Shown in pieces: positions 1 through 9,944 of a stretch of 64,000 bases of DNA. The stretch is from Acinetobacter albensis. Its GTDB lineage: Bacteria > Pseudomonadota > Gammaproteobacteria > Pseudomonadales > Moraxellaceae. A model generated the notes under the pieces. It was given only the letters and a program-made list of their open reading frames with translations. It was not told the origin of the DNA and did no database searches. The DNA is taken from positions 1 through 64,000 of the forward strand of contig NZ_FMBK01000006.1 of assembly GCF_900095025.1 (NCBI RefSeq). The letters run 5' to 3'. Each line of letters opens with the position of its first letter. Positions within the stretch are counted from its first letter, which is position 1. A program made the translations under genes and the position numbers.

Positions 1-101
<101 letters not shown>

Positions 102-118
102 TCAGTATTGATTGTGTG

Positions 119-148
119 AAAAAAGCGTCTCTTTGAGGCGCTTTTTTT
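119..148 (+). terminator. Rho-independent terminator after tuf
   Basis: A GCGTCTC/GAGGCGC stem (one G-T pair) with a three-base loop is followed by seven T. It sits 18 bases after the tuf stop codon. Confidence 0.85.
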
Positions 149-639
149 ATTGTCTTAAGAGTAGAGCTTAATCATTAAGTAAGTTATACAATTAAAAAAT
201 TTTAAGAGTGGAGGGGCTAAAATATTCAGTTTTCATTCAAATGATTTAATTTTGATACTTTTCATGAGTTCTTTTTAATTTTAAATAGTCGAAATAAAAT
301 ACCCAAAAACACATGTTTAATCCAGAATAAAAAAACTTTATTTCTCCTTCATCACATTTCCAGTTGGTTTTATTTCTTATTTTCAAACCTAATAAAATGC
401 CGAGGATGGATTTAGTATTGGCATCATCCTCCTAAATAAAAAGTTTAATTTTTAAATGATATTGTTAATCATTACTCATATAGATTAAAACAGGACTGTG
501 AAAATCTTATTGTCTAACAATTTATTTAAAAGCTGTCCTTATCTGATACTTCTCTGACCTGATCTGCAATTATTCTCTTCATTTAAACTCGTATGATGAA
601 TCATACGTTGTTATAACAAGAAGATAAGGAGTAAAACGC
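149..639. other. AT-rich intergenic region with interlocked inverted repeats
   Basis: About 490 bases without a credible reading frame between the tuf terminator and the next gene. Two structures stand out: two overlapping inverted repeats at 397-431 (ATGCC/GGCAT and GAGGATG/CATCCTC) and a perfect palindrome at 590-607 just upstream of the hydrolase gene. The rest is low-complexity AT-rich DNA in which I see no gene. Part of it is probably the promoter and leader of the gene at 640. Confidence 0.5.
590..607. promoter_or_regulatory. Palindromic operator candidate upstream of the metal-dependent hydrolase gene
   Basis: CGTATGAT-GA-ATCATACG is a perfect 8-bp inverted repeat with a two-base centre. 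It ends 32 bases before the start codon at 640, where a repressor dimer could cover the promoter or early transcript. A ribosome binding site (AAGGAG) lies between it and the ATG. No regulator gene is adjacent, so the binding protein is unknown. Confidence 0.45.
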
Positions 640-1515
640 ATGAATGCAAAAGTGAATATTTCGAATCGGGCAGGTGCAAGTTTCCCTGTGCGTCGCATGG
701 ATTTTGAGTTTGGTGATGTTCCGCGTTATTGGGCCGCAAATGATGCTGGGCTAACGCATTTCATGACTACTCTTTCGGCATTGTTTCCTGAAGGAGAACA
801 GTTTTTTGTCGACAGCACGCGAGCAGTTCGCAAACATCCAAAACTCAGCGATCCAGATTTGCAACGTGAAATCAGTGCTTTTATTGGACAAGAAGCCATG
901 CATTCTAAAGAACATTTGGCATTTAATTCTTCTGCTCAATCCTATGGTTATGATATTAGAACCATGGAGCAACAAACGGGTAAAGTCATTAGAACTGGAA
1001 CTAAAGTTCTTACAACACTGCTCAAGCCTTTTGGTGTGACTAAGGAAATGATTGATTTGACAGGAACCTGTGCTTTGGAGCATTTTACAGCAGTGATTGC
1101 CGCTGAATTACTACAGAATAAAGATGTACAGGCAATGTTTAATGACAGCACTATGCATCAGTTATGGATGTGGCATGCAGTTGAAGAAAATGAACATAAG
1201 GCAGTTGTTTTTGATGTGTATACCGCAATATATGGACATGGACTAAAAGCCTATACGATGCGTGCGATCGCGATGATTATTGCTATGGGGTTGATTTTTA
1301 TGACTCAATCTTATTTTACTGCTCAATTAATGAAAATTGATGGCAAGCTTACATGGAAAGACAGTAAATATATGTTGAAATTCATGTATGCACGTAAAGG
1401 ATTTATGACCCGTCAAATTCCTGAGCTGTTAGATTTTTTCAGACCAAATTTTCATCCAAATGATAGTGATACTGATCAATTACTGGCAGATTGGAAATTA
1501 AAATTAGGTTTGTAA
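640..1515 (+). CDS. Predicted metal-dependent hydrolase (PF10118 type)
   Basis: A 291-residue protein that resembles the COG3687/PF10118 'predicted metal-dependent hydrolase' family, whose substrate is not established. Family-type acidic and histidine clusters are visible: PEGEQFF near residue 50, GQEAMHSKEH near 84-93 and HAVEENEHK near 184-192. Such ExxH pairs in helices look like a ferritin-like di-metal site. A hydrophobic helix near 205-230 suggests membrane association. AAGGAG lies just before the ATG. It appears monocistronic, with a palindrome in its promoter region. The family call is fairly secure; the reaction is unknown. Confidence 0.75.
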   Translation: MNAKVNISNRAGASFPVRRMDFEFGDVPRYWAANDAGLTHFMTTLSALFPEGEQFFVDSTRAVRKHPKLSDPDLQREISAFIGQEAMHSKEHLAFNSSAQSYGYDIRTMEQQTGKVIRTGTKVLTTLLKPFGVTKEMIDLTGTCALEHFTAVIAAELLQNKDVQAMFNDSTMHQLWMWHAVEENEHKAVVFDVYTAIYGHGLKAYTMRAIAMIIAMGLIFMTQSYFTAQLMKIDGKLTWKDSKYMLKFMYARKGFMTRQIPELLDFFRPNFHPNDSDTDQLLADWKLKLGL

Positions 1516-1607
1516 TATCAGTTTTTATTTGAAAGGGCAGATAAAATTGCCCTTTTGTCAGTCTATGATGTCTCTATGCTCTATAATAATAACGACTCAA
1601 TTAAAAA

Positions 1608-2078
1608 ATGTTTCCTTACATGATCCGTTCAATGCATAGCTCTGATCTTGCGGCAGTGACCGCAATTGAACAACTCGTTCAAAGCCATCCTTGGAATGAG
1701 CAACAATTTAAAGAGTCTATAGGGGCTTATCACAGTACTGTGATTGAACAGGAAGGGGATGTAGTGGGTTTTTGTATATTACAACCCGTTTTAGATGAGG
1801 CAAACTTATTGCTTATGGCTGTCCATCCGAATCAGCAAGGTAAGGGTTTGGGATTTAAATTGCTCGAAGCGTCACTCAACCAATTAAAAAATAATCCTCT
1901 CCAAGTCTTTTTAGAAGTTCGAGAAGGTAATCAGCCTGCGATTGCTTTATATGAAAAATCGGGTTTCCATCAAATTGATTTAAGGAAAAATTATTATCCA
2001 AAAGCCGATGGCTCTCGTGAGCATGCCATTATTATGGTGAAATCTTGCAGTGATGACTTTGCTGCATTATTTAAATAA
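1608..2078 (+). CDS. rimI: Ribosomal protein S18 alanine N-acetyltransferase (RimI-like)
   Basis: A 156-residue GNAT-fold acetyltransferase. The acetyl-CoA binding motif A is visible as VHPNQQGKGLG (about residues 77-87), followed by the EVREGNQPAIALYEKSGF motif typical of RimI, which acetylates the N-terminal alanine of ribosomal protein S18. The length suits the family. Two starts are possible (1608 and the internal ATG at 1620), and neither has a strong ribosome binding site. It is convergent with bpt, with only 9 bases between the stop codons. Another small GNAT of the RimI/YpeA group cannot be fully excluded. Confidence 0.8.
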   Translation: MFPYMIRSMHSSDLAAVTAIEQLVQSHPWNEQQFKESIGAYHSTVIEQEGDVVGFCILQPVLDEANLLLMAVHPNQQGKGLGFKLLEASLNQLKNNPLQVFLEVREGNQPAIALYEKSGFHQIDLRKNYYPKADGSREHAIIMVKSCSDDFAALFK

Positions 2079-2087
2079 AGAGTTGTG

Positions 2088-2906
2088 TTATTTAATAATT
2101 GGATTATTCCATCCAGAGGGTAAAGTACTCATTAAGGAATTTCCTAATTGTTGAATTTCTTCGCGATTTAATACGCGATTTAAACGTCGCCATTGCCCAT
2201 CTATCAATAACTCCAAAGGTACATATTGGGATTTGTAGTTCATTTTGTGTGAATGTGGTACCCAATAGCCTAAATAGACATAAGGTAAACCTAATGCTCG
2301 CGCATGCTCAATTTGTTTGAGCACTGCAAATACGCCCAGAGAACGACGGCTTTGATCTGGGTCAAAGAAAGTATAAACCGCAGAAATACCATCATCGAGC
2401 GGGTCGCAACTGGAAACACAAATGAGTTTATCTTCTTGCCAAAATTCAAGAAAAAAACTGTCTGTACAGCTTTGCATTAAAAACTTTTCAAACTGATCGA
2501 GATTCGCTGGAAACATATCACCATCTGCATGGCGTTCATTAATATAGCGCTCATACAATGCATAATGTATTTCTTCAGAGGCATCTTGAGCACGGGTTAT
2601 TTTTAGTGTGAGGTCTTGATTGCGTTTCCAGGCTTTTCTTTGTGTACTATTCATTTCAAAGTCATTCACTGGAATGCGGCAAGATAAACATTGACGGCAT
2701 AGATGACATTCTGGACGATAGACAAAATCACCGCTACGTCTAAATCCGACACGAGATAGTTCAGATAAACTCACGACATCAATACGATGGGCAGGATCTA
2801 AAAAAACCATACGTGCTGATTTTTTTTCTAGATAGCTGCAACTATGAGGCGGTGTAATATAATACTGTAAATCATTTAACAGGGACTTTGGGTGATACGA
2901 GTTCAT
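2088..2906 (-). CDS. bpt: Aspartate/glutamate leucyltransferase (Bpt; ATE family)
   Basis: A 272-residue member of the arginyltransferase-like family. Bacterial Bpt transfers leucine from Leu-tRNA to proteins with N-terminal Asp or Glu, making them ClpAP/ClpS degrons in the cytoplasm. The N-terminal part carries the family's cysteine-rich segment (YRPECHLCRQCLSCRIPV), and the C-terminal half has the GNAT-like YVYLGYWVPHSHKMNYKSQY block. It lies 21 bases downstream of aat on the same strand, so the two N-end rule transferases are likely co-transcribed, as in Pseudomonas and its relatives. Confidence 0.9.
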   Translation of the reverse strand: MNSYHPKSLLNDLQYYITPPHSCSYLEKKSARMVFLDPAHRIDVVSLSELSRVGFRRSGDFVYRPECHLCRQCLSCRIPVNDFEMNSTQRKAWKRNQDLTLKITRAQDASEEIHYALYERYINERHADGDMFPANLDQFEKFLMQSCTDSFFLEFWQEDKLICVSSCDPLDDGISAVYTFFDPDQSRRSLGVFAVLKQIEHARALGLPYVYLGYWVPHSHKMNYKSQYVPLELLIDGQWRRLNRVLNREEIQQLGNSLMSTLPSGWNNPIIK

Positions 2907-2927
2907 AACAAGTTCCCTCTATTATTG

Positions 2928-3659
2928 TCATTCAAGGAGTCGTGCTTTTTGCACTATTGTTTTACTTGAAAATACACCCTCTTGATATTTTTTCCAATCT
3001 ATTGCAGGCTGTTTAACAACATCTTGTAACGAATTAAGATACGCTTGACGAGAAAGTGTACAAGCGCCTAAGCTTAAAAGGTGATCGTTGACCAATTGGC
3101 AGTCAATCCAAGGCAAATGATTTTCTTGACCAATGCGCATTAAAGTATAAAAAGCCATTTTCGAGACATCGGTTTGCGTACTAAACATAGATTCACCAAA
3201 ACAACCTTGTCCAATCGTCACGCCATATAAACCGCCGACTATTTTGCCCTCATCCCAAACTTCAATACTATAGGCATAACCTGCATCAAATAATTGACAA
3301 TAACCTTCAATAATTTCTTCAGAAATCCAAGTGTCTTCGGCATAGCTTCGCGGAAGTGAGCATGAGCGAATGACACGCTCAAAAGCATGGTTGACTGTAA
3401 TTTTATAATCGAACTTTTTCATATTACGAATTAATGACTTGCTCGGATGATAAGCAGCAGGATCAATGATGCAACGTGGTTCAGGACTCCACCAGCAAAT
3501 CGGCTCATCTTCAGAAAACCAAGGAAATAAGCCATGCGTATAGGCTTCAAAAAGTGTAGCAGGGGACAGGTCGGCACCAATACAAATGAGACCTTGTTCA
3601 TCAGGATCTGCTTCAATGGGGTTGGGGAAAATAAATTCAGAGGGAGCTAAGGTATGCAT
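2928..3659 (-). CDS. aat: Leucyl/phenylalanyl-tRNA--protein transferase
   Basis: A 243-residue Aat protein. It adds Leu or Phe from charged tRNA to N-terminal Lys/Arg of substrates, creating N-degrons for ClpS/ClpAP. Typical blocks are [20 protein letters not shown] near residue 45, the [20 protein letters not shown] core near 140-160 and [15 protein letters not shown] near 190. It precedes bpt by 21 bases in the same direction, giving a two-gene N-end rule operon. The trxB terminator lies upstream, so it has its own promoter in the interval 3660-3720. Confidence 0.93.
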   Translation of the reverse strand: MHTLAPSEFIFPNPIEADPDEQGLICIGADLSPATLFEAYTHGLFPWFSEDEPICWWSPEPRCIIDPAAYHPSKSLIRNMKKFDYKITVNHAFERVIRSCSLPRSYAEDTWISEEIIEGYCQLFDAGYAYSIEVWDEGKIVGGLYGVTIGQGCFGESMFSTQTDVSKMAFYTLMRIGQENHLPWIDCQLVNDHLLSLGACTLSRQAYLNSLQDVVKQPAIDWKKYQEGVFSSKTIVQKARLLE

Positions 3660-3719
3660 TGAATTCAGCCTGAACGAAAAGATTGATATACATTAAATAG
3701 GATATGTAACTTCAGCATA

Positions 3720-3750
3720 TAAAAAACCGCCCAAAGTGGACGGTTTTTTA
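3720..3750 (-). terminator. Terminator between trxB and aat
   Basis: AAAAAACCG...CGGTTTTTT hairpin (CCGCCCA/TGGACGG with one mismatch) flanked by A- and T-runs. It lies 12 bases past the trxB stop in the minus direction. Confidence 0.8.
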
Positions 3751-3761
3751 GCAAATACACA

Positions 3762-4754
<993 letters not shown>

Positions 4755-5005
4755 TTATACGTGAAACTCTATACAAGTTGTGTGAGTTCAGCGTCGATAA
4801 TATTGATCAATGAAATCGATTTAAGCTATATAGGATAAGAAGATTGCGCTAGATTATTGGTTTTAAAAATAAGTAAGCAGTGAGCTCTACATAATATTGC
4901 ATCTTTTTCCTTGGAACAGGTGCATAATATCGAGTCTAATTGTGGAACTATTTTGCTTTAGTTTCTTGCAAAAACATAAATGAAAAATTGGTTACAGGAC
5001 AGTAT

Positions 5006-8000
5006 ATGACTGCGGTGTCGAGTGTTTATGCACAGCGCTTAATAATGACATTATTTTTAGTCTCATTTGGAATTTATTTATTCCTTGCAACAGTGACATA
5101 CACGCCTTTTGATCCAGGCTGGATGCATATTTCCAGTGATACTCAACAGGTGTCAAATGCCAGTGGTGTAGCAGGCGCATGGATAGCAGATTTACTTTTC
5201 GGCTTTTTAGGCTGGGCAAGTTTACTTATTCCGGTTTTTTTATTTGTTGAAGCCATTCAAGTTTGGTGGCCTTATAGTTTTTTAAATAAACCCTTTCGTT
5301 ATTCTGCACAGTTCTTTATTTTATTGGCCAGTGCGAGTTTATTATATTTATATTGGCAAGTGCCTGCCGATACTTTAGACAATTCATCGGGGGGGATTAT
5401 TGGTTATGAATTGGGAGAAAGCCTGTCTCAAATTTTAACCATTTATGGCGCTACCATTTTTCTGGTGATCTTTTGGTTTGTGTTATTTACACTCGCCTTT
5501 GGGGTGAAGTGGAATAGAACATGGGCCACGCTTAAAGCGACACCAGCATATCTACAAGATCTATTTTATAAAAATGTTCCTGAAACGGAATCTGCTTTTG
5601 ATCGTACTACGCCTGAAATTAAAAAGCCTTTAAATACTACTGAACAAAAAACGATAGTAAAAAATTTAAAGGCTGTGCCAGAATCTGTCAATGCGCAACC
5701 ATCTTTAGTGAGCGCACACGACCATGTTGCAGAGCGTTTGTTTAATGATATGGTTGAAAAAGAACATGATGCACAGCAACAGTTGATTGATGAAGAAGAT
5801 GAAGCTGAGTTTGAACAGGTTTTAGAAAAAGCCCATCGTTTAGAAGTAAATACCCAACGTGTTGTGGCGACAGGTGAAGTTTGGCGTGCATTAAATTCAG
5901 ATACGAACCAAACCCACAGACAAGATATAGACGCTTTATTAAAAGCAGCAGAAGAATCGGATACGCATACACCGAATCAACATTTTAATACGGTTATTCA
6001 GGATCAAACACAAACAAACGCCGCTCCTAGCTCTAAACAAAATTTAGATTGGGATGATGATGAGATTTTTGATGAATTATTGGCGGCTGTACCGAATGGC
6101 AAAACAGCAACAGATGTTCATACACCATTTAATCCGATAGACCGAGAATCTAGATCCACTCTAGCCGAAGAAAAAATTGCGGCAAGCTCTATTGTTGCTG
6201 CTGCACCTTTATTAAAAACGACACCGAAGAATCTAGCACAGGATACTCAGTTTGATGAATTGGATGATTTGCTGATAGAAGACTTGTTGGTCGATGAGGC
6301 TAAACCCTCAGCACAGCCTGCGCGTAATGTCAGTAGTTATGCCCAATCTTCTGCATTCGTCCGAGCAGAGATCAATACTCAACCGCAGCAATCGATAATT
6401 TCTGAAGATGAAAAAGCCTTAATTTCATCAAATAAAGATGTGTTTCGTGAAGTATGGCAGGAAACAGCTGGTAAACCTTCAGTGGATGAACTGGCTGAAG
6501 ATGATTTTGATTTAGATGCACCATTGACAGATGCAATGGGCCGTCCGATGTCGCTTTCGATGCAAGTGGCACAAAAACGCCGTGATTTACCAACTCTGCC
6601 TGGTTTAGAGTTGTTGGATAAAGTTGATCCTAATAAGAAAGTGAATTTTACTGCGGAACAGTTAGCGCGTTTGTCAGAGCTTTTAGAAATTAAATTACAA
6701 GAATTTAATGTCAAAGCCAAAGTTGTAGAAGCACAACCTGGTCCAGTCGTGACACGTTTTGAACTTGATTTGGCACCAGGTGTGAAAGCTTCAAAAGTCA
6801 CCAATATTTCGCGTGATTTAGCACGCTCAATGTCAATGGCATCTGTACGCGTAGTGGAGGTCATTCCAGGAAAACCATATATCGGAATTGAAGTACCGAA
6901 CAGTGCGCGTGAAATGGTACGTCTGATTGAGTTATTAACTATTCCTGCATTTACTGACCCCAATAGCATTCTTTCAATGGCGATGGGTAAAGATATTTCG
7001 GGTAATCCTGTGATTGCTGACCTAGGTAAAGCACCGCATATGCTGGTTGCAGGTACAACAGGTTCAGGTAAATCGGTGGCAGTGAACTCGATGATTTTAT
7101 CGATGCTATTGAAATATACGCCAGATCAATTGCGTTTAATTTTAATCGACCCGAAACAGTTGGAACTTGCCAACTATAATGATATTCCTCATTTATTGAC
7201 GCCTGTGGTCACAGACATGAAAGATGCGGTTAATGCTCTGAATTGGTGTGTGAATGAAATGGAGCGTCGTTATAAGCTGATGTCTTATTTGAAGATTCGT
7301 AAACTCAGTGACTATAACCGCAAGGTCGAGGAAGCGATTGCCAATGGCGAGGATTTAATCGATCCAACATGGAAAGCCAGTGATTCTGTTGTAGGTGAGC
7401 GTGCACCACGTCTCACGCCATTACCATCCATCGTGATTGTGGCTGATGAATTTGCTGACATGATTATGCAGGTGGGTAAAAAAGCAGAAGAAATGATTAC
7501 TCGTTTGGCGCAAAAATCTCGTGCTGCGGGAATTCACTTATTACTTGCGACTCAGCGTCCATCCGTCGATGTGATTACTGGTTTGATTAAAGCCAATATT
7601 CCAACGCGTGTCGCTTTACGGGTAAACAGTAAAATTGATTCACGTACCATTTTGGATGCAGGTGGAGCAGAAGACTTACTCGGACATGGTGATATGCTGT
7701 TCCTAGGACCAGGTAAAATTGAACCAGAACGTGTCCACGGTGCTTTTATTTCCGATGATGAAGTGAATAATATATGTGATGCATGGCGTGAACGTGCGGC
7801 TCCAAATTATGTCGATGAAATTTTGACGCCTTATGATGAGGAGCCAAGTTCGCGTGGGTTTGAAGATGGCGATGGTGGTTCAGATCGTGATGCTTTATAT
7901 GACCAATGTGTCTCCTTTGTTTTAGAAACACGTAAAGCATCCACGTCTTCGTTACAACGTAAATTCAGTCTAGGTTATAACCGTGCTGCACGGATTATCG

Positions 8001-8068
8001 ATCAGATGGAAGAAAGTGGTATCGTAAGTGCAATGGGCGCGAATGGTAAACGAGAAATTTTAGTTTAA
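5006..8068 (+). CDS. ftsK: DNA translocase FtsK
   Basis: The ring-forming dsDNA pump at the division septum that aligns dif sites and activates XerCD to resolve chromosome dimers. The N-terminus has about four membrane helices within the first 190 residues (FtsK_4TM), then a long acidic Glu/Asp/Gln-rich linker (about 190-500), the motor with Walker A AGTTGSGKSVAVNSM and Walker B IVIVADEFADM, and a C-terminal winged-helix gamma domain (RKFSLGYNRAARIIDQMEESG). The frame is open from 4940, but AGGA just before the ATG at 5006 supports that start, giving 1020 residues. A terminator follows directly. Confidence 0.95.
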   Translation: MTAVSSVYAQRLIMTLFLVSFGIYLFLATVTYTPFDPGWMHISSDTQQVSNASGVAGAWIADLLFGFLGWASLLIPVFLFVEAIQVWWPYSFLNKPFRYSAQFFILLASASLLYLYWQVPADTLDNSSGGIIGYELGESLSQILTIYGATIFLVIFWFVLFTLAFGVKWNRTWATLKATPAYLQDLFYKNVPETESAFDRTTPEIKKPLNTTEQKTIVKNLKAVPESVNAQPSLVSAHDHVAERLFNDMVEKEHDAQQQLIDEEDEAEFEQVLEKAHRLEVNTQRVVATGEVWRALNSDTNQTHRQDIDALLKAAEESDTHTPNQHFNTVIQDQTQTNAAPSSKQNLDWDDDEIFDELLAAVPNGKTATDVHTPFNPIDRESRSTLAEEKIAASSIVAAAPLLKTTPKNLAQDTQFDELDDLLIEDLLVDEAKPSAQPARNVSSYAQSSAFVRAEINTQPQQSIISEDEKALISSNKDVFREVWQETAGKPSVDELAEDDFDLDAPLTDAMGRPMSLSMQVAQKRRDLPTLPGLELLDKVDPNKKVNFTAEQLARLSELLEIKLQEFNVKAKVVEAQPGPVVTRFELDLAPGVKASKVTNISRDLARSMSMASVRVVEVIPGKPYIGIEVPNSAREMVRLIELLTIPAFTDPNSILSMAMGKDISGNPVIADLGKAPHMLVAGTTGSGKSVAVNSMILSMLLKYTPDQLRLILIDPKQLELANYNDIPHLLTPVVTDMKDAVNALNWCVNEMERRYKLMSYLKIRKLSDYNRKVEEAIANGEDLIDPTWKASDSVVGERAPRLTPLPSIVIVADEFADMIMQVGKKAEEMITRLAQKSRAAGIHLLLATQRPSVDVITGLIKANIPTRVALRVNSKIDSRTILDAGGAEDLLGHGDMLFLGPGKIEPERVHGAFISDDEVNNICDAWRERAAPNYVDEILTPYDEEPSSRGFEDGDGGSDRDALYDQCVSFVLETRKASTSSLQRKFSLGYNRAARIIDQMEESGIVSAMGANGKREILV

Positions 8069-8085
8069 AGTTTATGGTGATATTT

Positions 8086-8113
8086 AAGACCTGCATCTGC
8101 AGGTCTTTTTTTG
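8086..8113 (+). terminator. Terminator after ftsK
   Basis: GACCTGCA/TGCAGGTC hairpin with a two-base loop, followed by seven T, 17 bases after the ftsK stop. Confidence 0.9.
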
Positions 8114-8216
8114 AATCAGCAAAATATACTATAAAAATTAAATGAATAGTGATGGAGATACATGTTACATCATTGAGTATATAATTCAGATTAAAAAATG
8201 GAGAGACGCAGAAATC

Positions 8217-9119
8217 ATGAATGTTGTTGTGGCGTTATTTCCATTGATTATTTTAATTATGATGGGTTATGGATTTAAACGAATTGAATTTTTAACAGAC
8301 GAATTTTGGCGTGGAGCTGAAAAACTCAATTATATGATTCTATTTCCCATTTTACTGTTTAACAGTTTGGCGTATATCAAATTTGAAGTGGCAGCACTGA
8401 CGAAGGTGTTATTGGCACTTTTGATTATTATTGTGCTGAGCAGCTTAATGTTATGGGTAATGAAGGTCATTTTTAATATTCCTGTTGCACGTTTTGGGGT
8501 GTATGTGCAAAGTCAAATTCGTTTCAACACTTATATTGGCTTATCCATTACTTCTTTACTGTTTGGCACACAAGGCATGCAAATCTTTGCCATGATAATT
8601 GCCTTCGCAATTCCGTTGGTTAATGTCATATCTATTTTATCTTTTACCCAAGCTCAGCAGTTAAAACCGCAACAGATCTTTATCTCTATCATCAAAAATC
8701 CTTTAATTGGGGGCTGTATCGTCGGCATTATTTTTAATCTAATGCAAGGATCATTATTTTCAGGTGTAGAGCAAGTATTGAAATTTTTGGCCAGTATGAG
8801 TTTGCCATTAGGTCTTATTTCTGTGGGTGCGGCTTTGCAGTTTGCTCAACTGAAACAGGATTATGCACGTCTACTCATGAATACTTTAGGCCGCTTAATC
8901 GTCATGCCGAGTGTGGCTTATTTGATTTGTTCTTTGTTGGGGCTCAGTCACTTTGAAACAATGATTTTGGTGGTATTCTTTTCATTACCGACTGCATCGG
9001 CAGCGTATATTTTAACTCGATACTTAAAAGGTGACAGTCAATTGATGGCAAGCGTAATTAGCTTACAAACCTTAGGTTTTGCATTTACCTTTCCAATCCT
9101 AATATTCTTAATATCTTGA
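8217..9119 (+). CDS. AEC-family permease (auxin efflux carrier-like)
   Basis: A 300-residue integral membrane protein with about ten hydrophobic helices in the layout of the AEC/BART transporter superfamily. It has the MGYGFKR segment after helix 1, a mid-protein polar break, and the C-terminal FSLPTASAAYILTRYLKGD block typical of the family. Bacterial members export or import small carboxylates or amino acids; the substrate cannot be told here. The frame opens at 8142, but the ATG at 8217, behind GGAGAG and at the first membrane helix, is the better start. It shares a bidirectional terminator with the convergent small gene at 9192. Confidence 0.8.
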   Translation: MNVVVALFPLIILIMMGYGFKRIEFLTDEFWRGAEKLNYMILFPILLFNSLAYIKFEVAALTKVLLALLIIIVLSSLMLWVMKVIFNIPVARFGVYVQSQIRFNTYIGLSITSLLFGTQGMQIFAMIIAFAIPLVNVISILSFTQAQQLKPQQIFISIIKNPLIGGCIVGIIFNLMQGSLFSGVEQVLKFLASMSLPLGLISVGAALQFAQLKQDYARLLMNTLGRLIVMPSVAYLICSLLGLSHFETMILVVFFSLPTASAAYILTRYLKGDSQLMASVISLQTLGFAFTFPILIFLIS

Positions 9120-9141
9120 TGTAAAAATTTTAAAGTATGCA

Positions 9142-9180
9142 TAAAAAACCGATTTATTTTTAAAATAGATCGGTTTTTTA
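9142..9180. terminator. Bidirectional terminator between convergent genes
   Basis: A long stem, AAAAAACCGAT..ATTTT pairing with AAAAT..ATCGGTTTTTT, with A-run and T-run on both sides. It lies between the AEC permease gene and the PA4642-type gene and can serve both. Confidence 0.85.
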
Positions 9181-9191
9181 ACAATTATATA

Positions 9192-9479
9192 TTAGGCAAA
9201 TTTTGCAAGAACGTCTAAAAATTCGTCTTTTTGGCGAGGATAAGTCGCAATAACATCGTGAATACGCTGACCTTCAAGGTTGGTAGCATTAATATTACGC
9301 CCATCCGCTGCGAATTGAGTCAATAAGCGTTCGTAATCATTTGGACGCATGTGTTTAAATGCATGATAAAGCACATGAAAATCGGCATTCACACCTTCAG
9401 GAGGAAGCTGAGTTAAATAGGCAAATACACGCTCATCTGACCATTCTTCATTGAATGTGGCTGGCTGAGATAATGCCAT
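9192..9479 (-). CDS. PA4642-family small conserved protein
   Basis: A 95-residue soluble protein of unknown function that resembles the conserved PA4642 family of Pseudomonas and Acinetobacter. It has FNEEWSDERVFAYLTQLPPEGVN near the N-terminus and a central HALYHAFKHMRP-like histidine segment (FHVLYHAFKHMRPNDYERLL). The frame extends to 9521, but GAGGAG lies seven bases before the ATG at 9479, which fixes the start. It lies downstream of minE in the same direction, separated by a 190-base interval with a strong hairpin, so it is probably a separate unit. Confidence 0.7.
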   Translation of the reverse strand: MALSQPATFNEEWSDERVFAYLTQLPPEGVNADFHVLYHAFKHMRPNDYERLLTQFAADGRNINATNLEGQRIHDVIATYPRQKDEFLDVLAKFA

Positions 9480-9528
9480 GACAATCTCCTCAATTTGTTG
9501 AATAAAATAAATAAAAGGCAAAATATGA

Positions 9529-9561
9529 GACTAGATCAGCAAAGCATTGCTTTGCCTAGTC
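9529..9561. repeat. Two-part hairpin between minE and the PA4642-type gene
   Basis: GACTAG (9529-9534) pairs with CTAGTC (9556-9561), and GCAAAGC (9539-9545) pairs with GCTTTGC (9549-9555). A four-base bulge separates the helices and the loop has three bases. No clean T-run follows on either strand, so it is a weak terminator at best. It could be an RNA processing or stability element at the end of the min transcript. Confidence 0.5.
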
Positions 9562-9668
9562 GTAAGGCTTGAAGCAATACTTTAATTGGACTGAATAAGA
9601 TGAAACACCTCTTCAGCTATCCGCATATTTTGCCTTGATTCAATTTGCTTGACTAATCAATAATCAGA

Positions 9669-9941
9669 TTATCGCTCTTCAGGCAAATTGATATTCATTT
9701 CCAACATTTCGATATTCGCTTCAGAACGAACAGACATTTGAATATGTTGTTCATCTACACCGCGGACATAACGGTTGACCACTTGCATGATTTCTTTTTT
9801 CATCTGGTCAATTTTGTCTTGGCTTAAACGCTTACCTAAACCTTGCTCAGAGGCAACAATCACTTTTAAACGGTCTTTAGCAGTTTGTGCGCTTGAAGGT
9901 TTATCCTCGTTGTTGAATAATTTACTCCAGAATCCTGCCAT
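9669..9941 (-). CDS. minE: Cell division topological specificity factor MinE
   Basis: A 90-residue MinE. The N-terminal membrane-targeting amphipathic segment (MAGFWSKLFNNED) is followed by the MinD-activating region (AKDRLKVIVASEQG), and the C-terminal half is the dimerising topological-specificity domain. MinE stimulates MinD ATP hydrolysis and drives the pole-to-pole oscillation that confines MinC to the poles. It starts 3 bases after the minD stop, so the two are translationally coupled. Confidence 0.95.
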   Translation of the reverse strand: MAGFWSKLFNNEDKPSSAQTAKDRLKVIVASEQGLGKRLSQDKIDQMKKEIMQVVNRYVRGVDEQHIQMSVRSEANIEMLEMNINLPEER

Positions 9942-9944
9942 GTC

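Noticed and set aside
397-431. An H-type RNA pseudoknot formed by both stems at once
   Set aside because: There are no loop bases between the 5' halves or between the 3' halves, so the strands could not cross the helices. The two stems can only alternate.
6379-6969. Long antisense reading frame (196 codons) inside ftsK
   Set aside because: It mirrors the codon pattern of the conserved FtsK motor on the other strand and has no family-like motifs or ribosome site.
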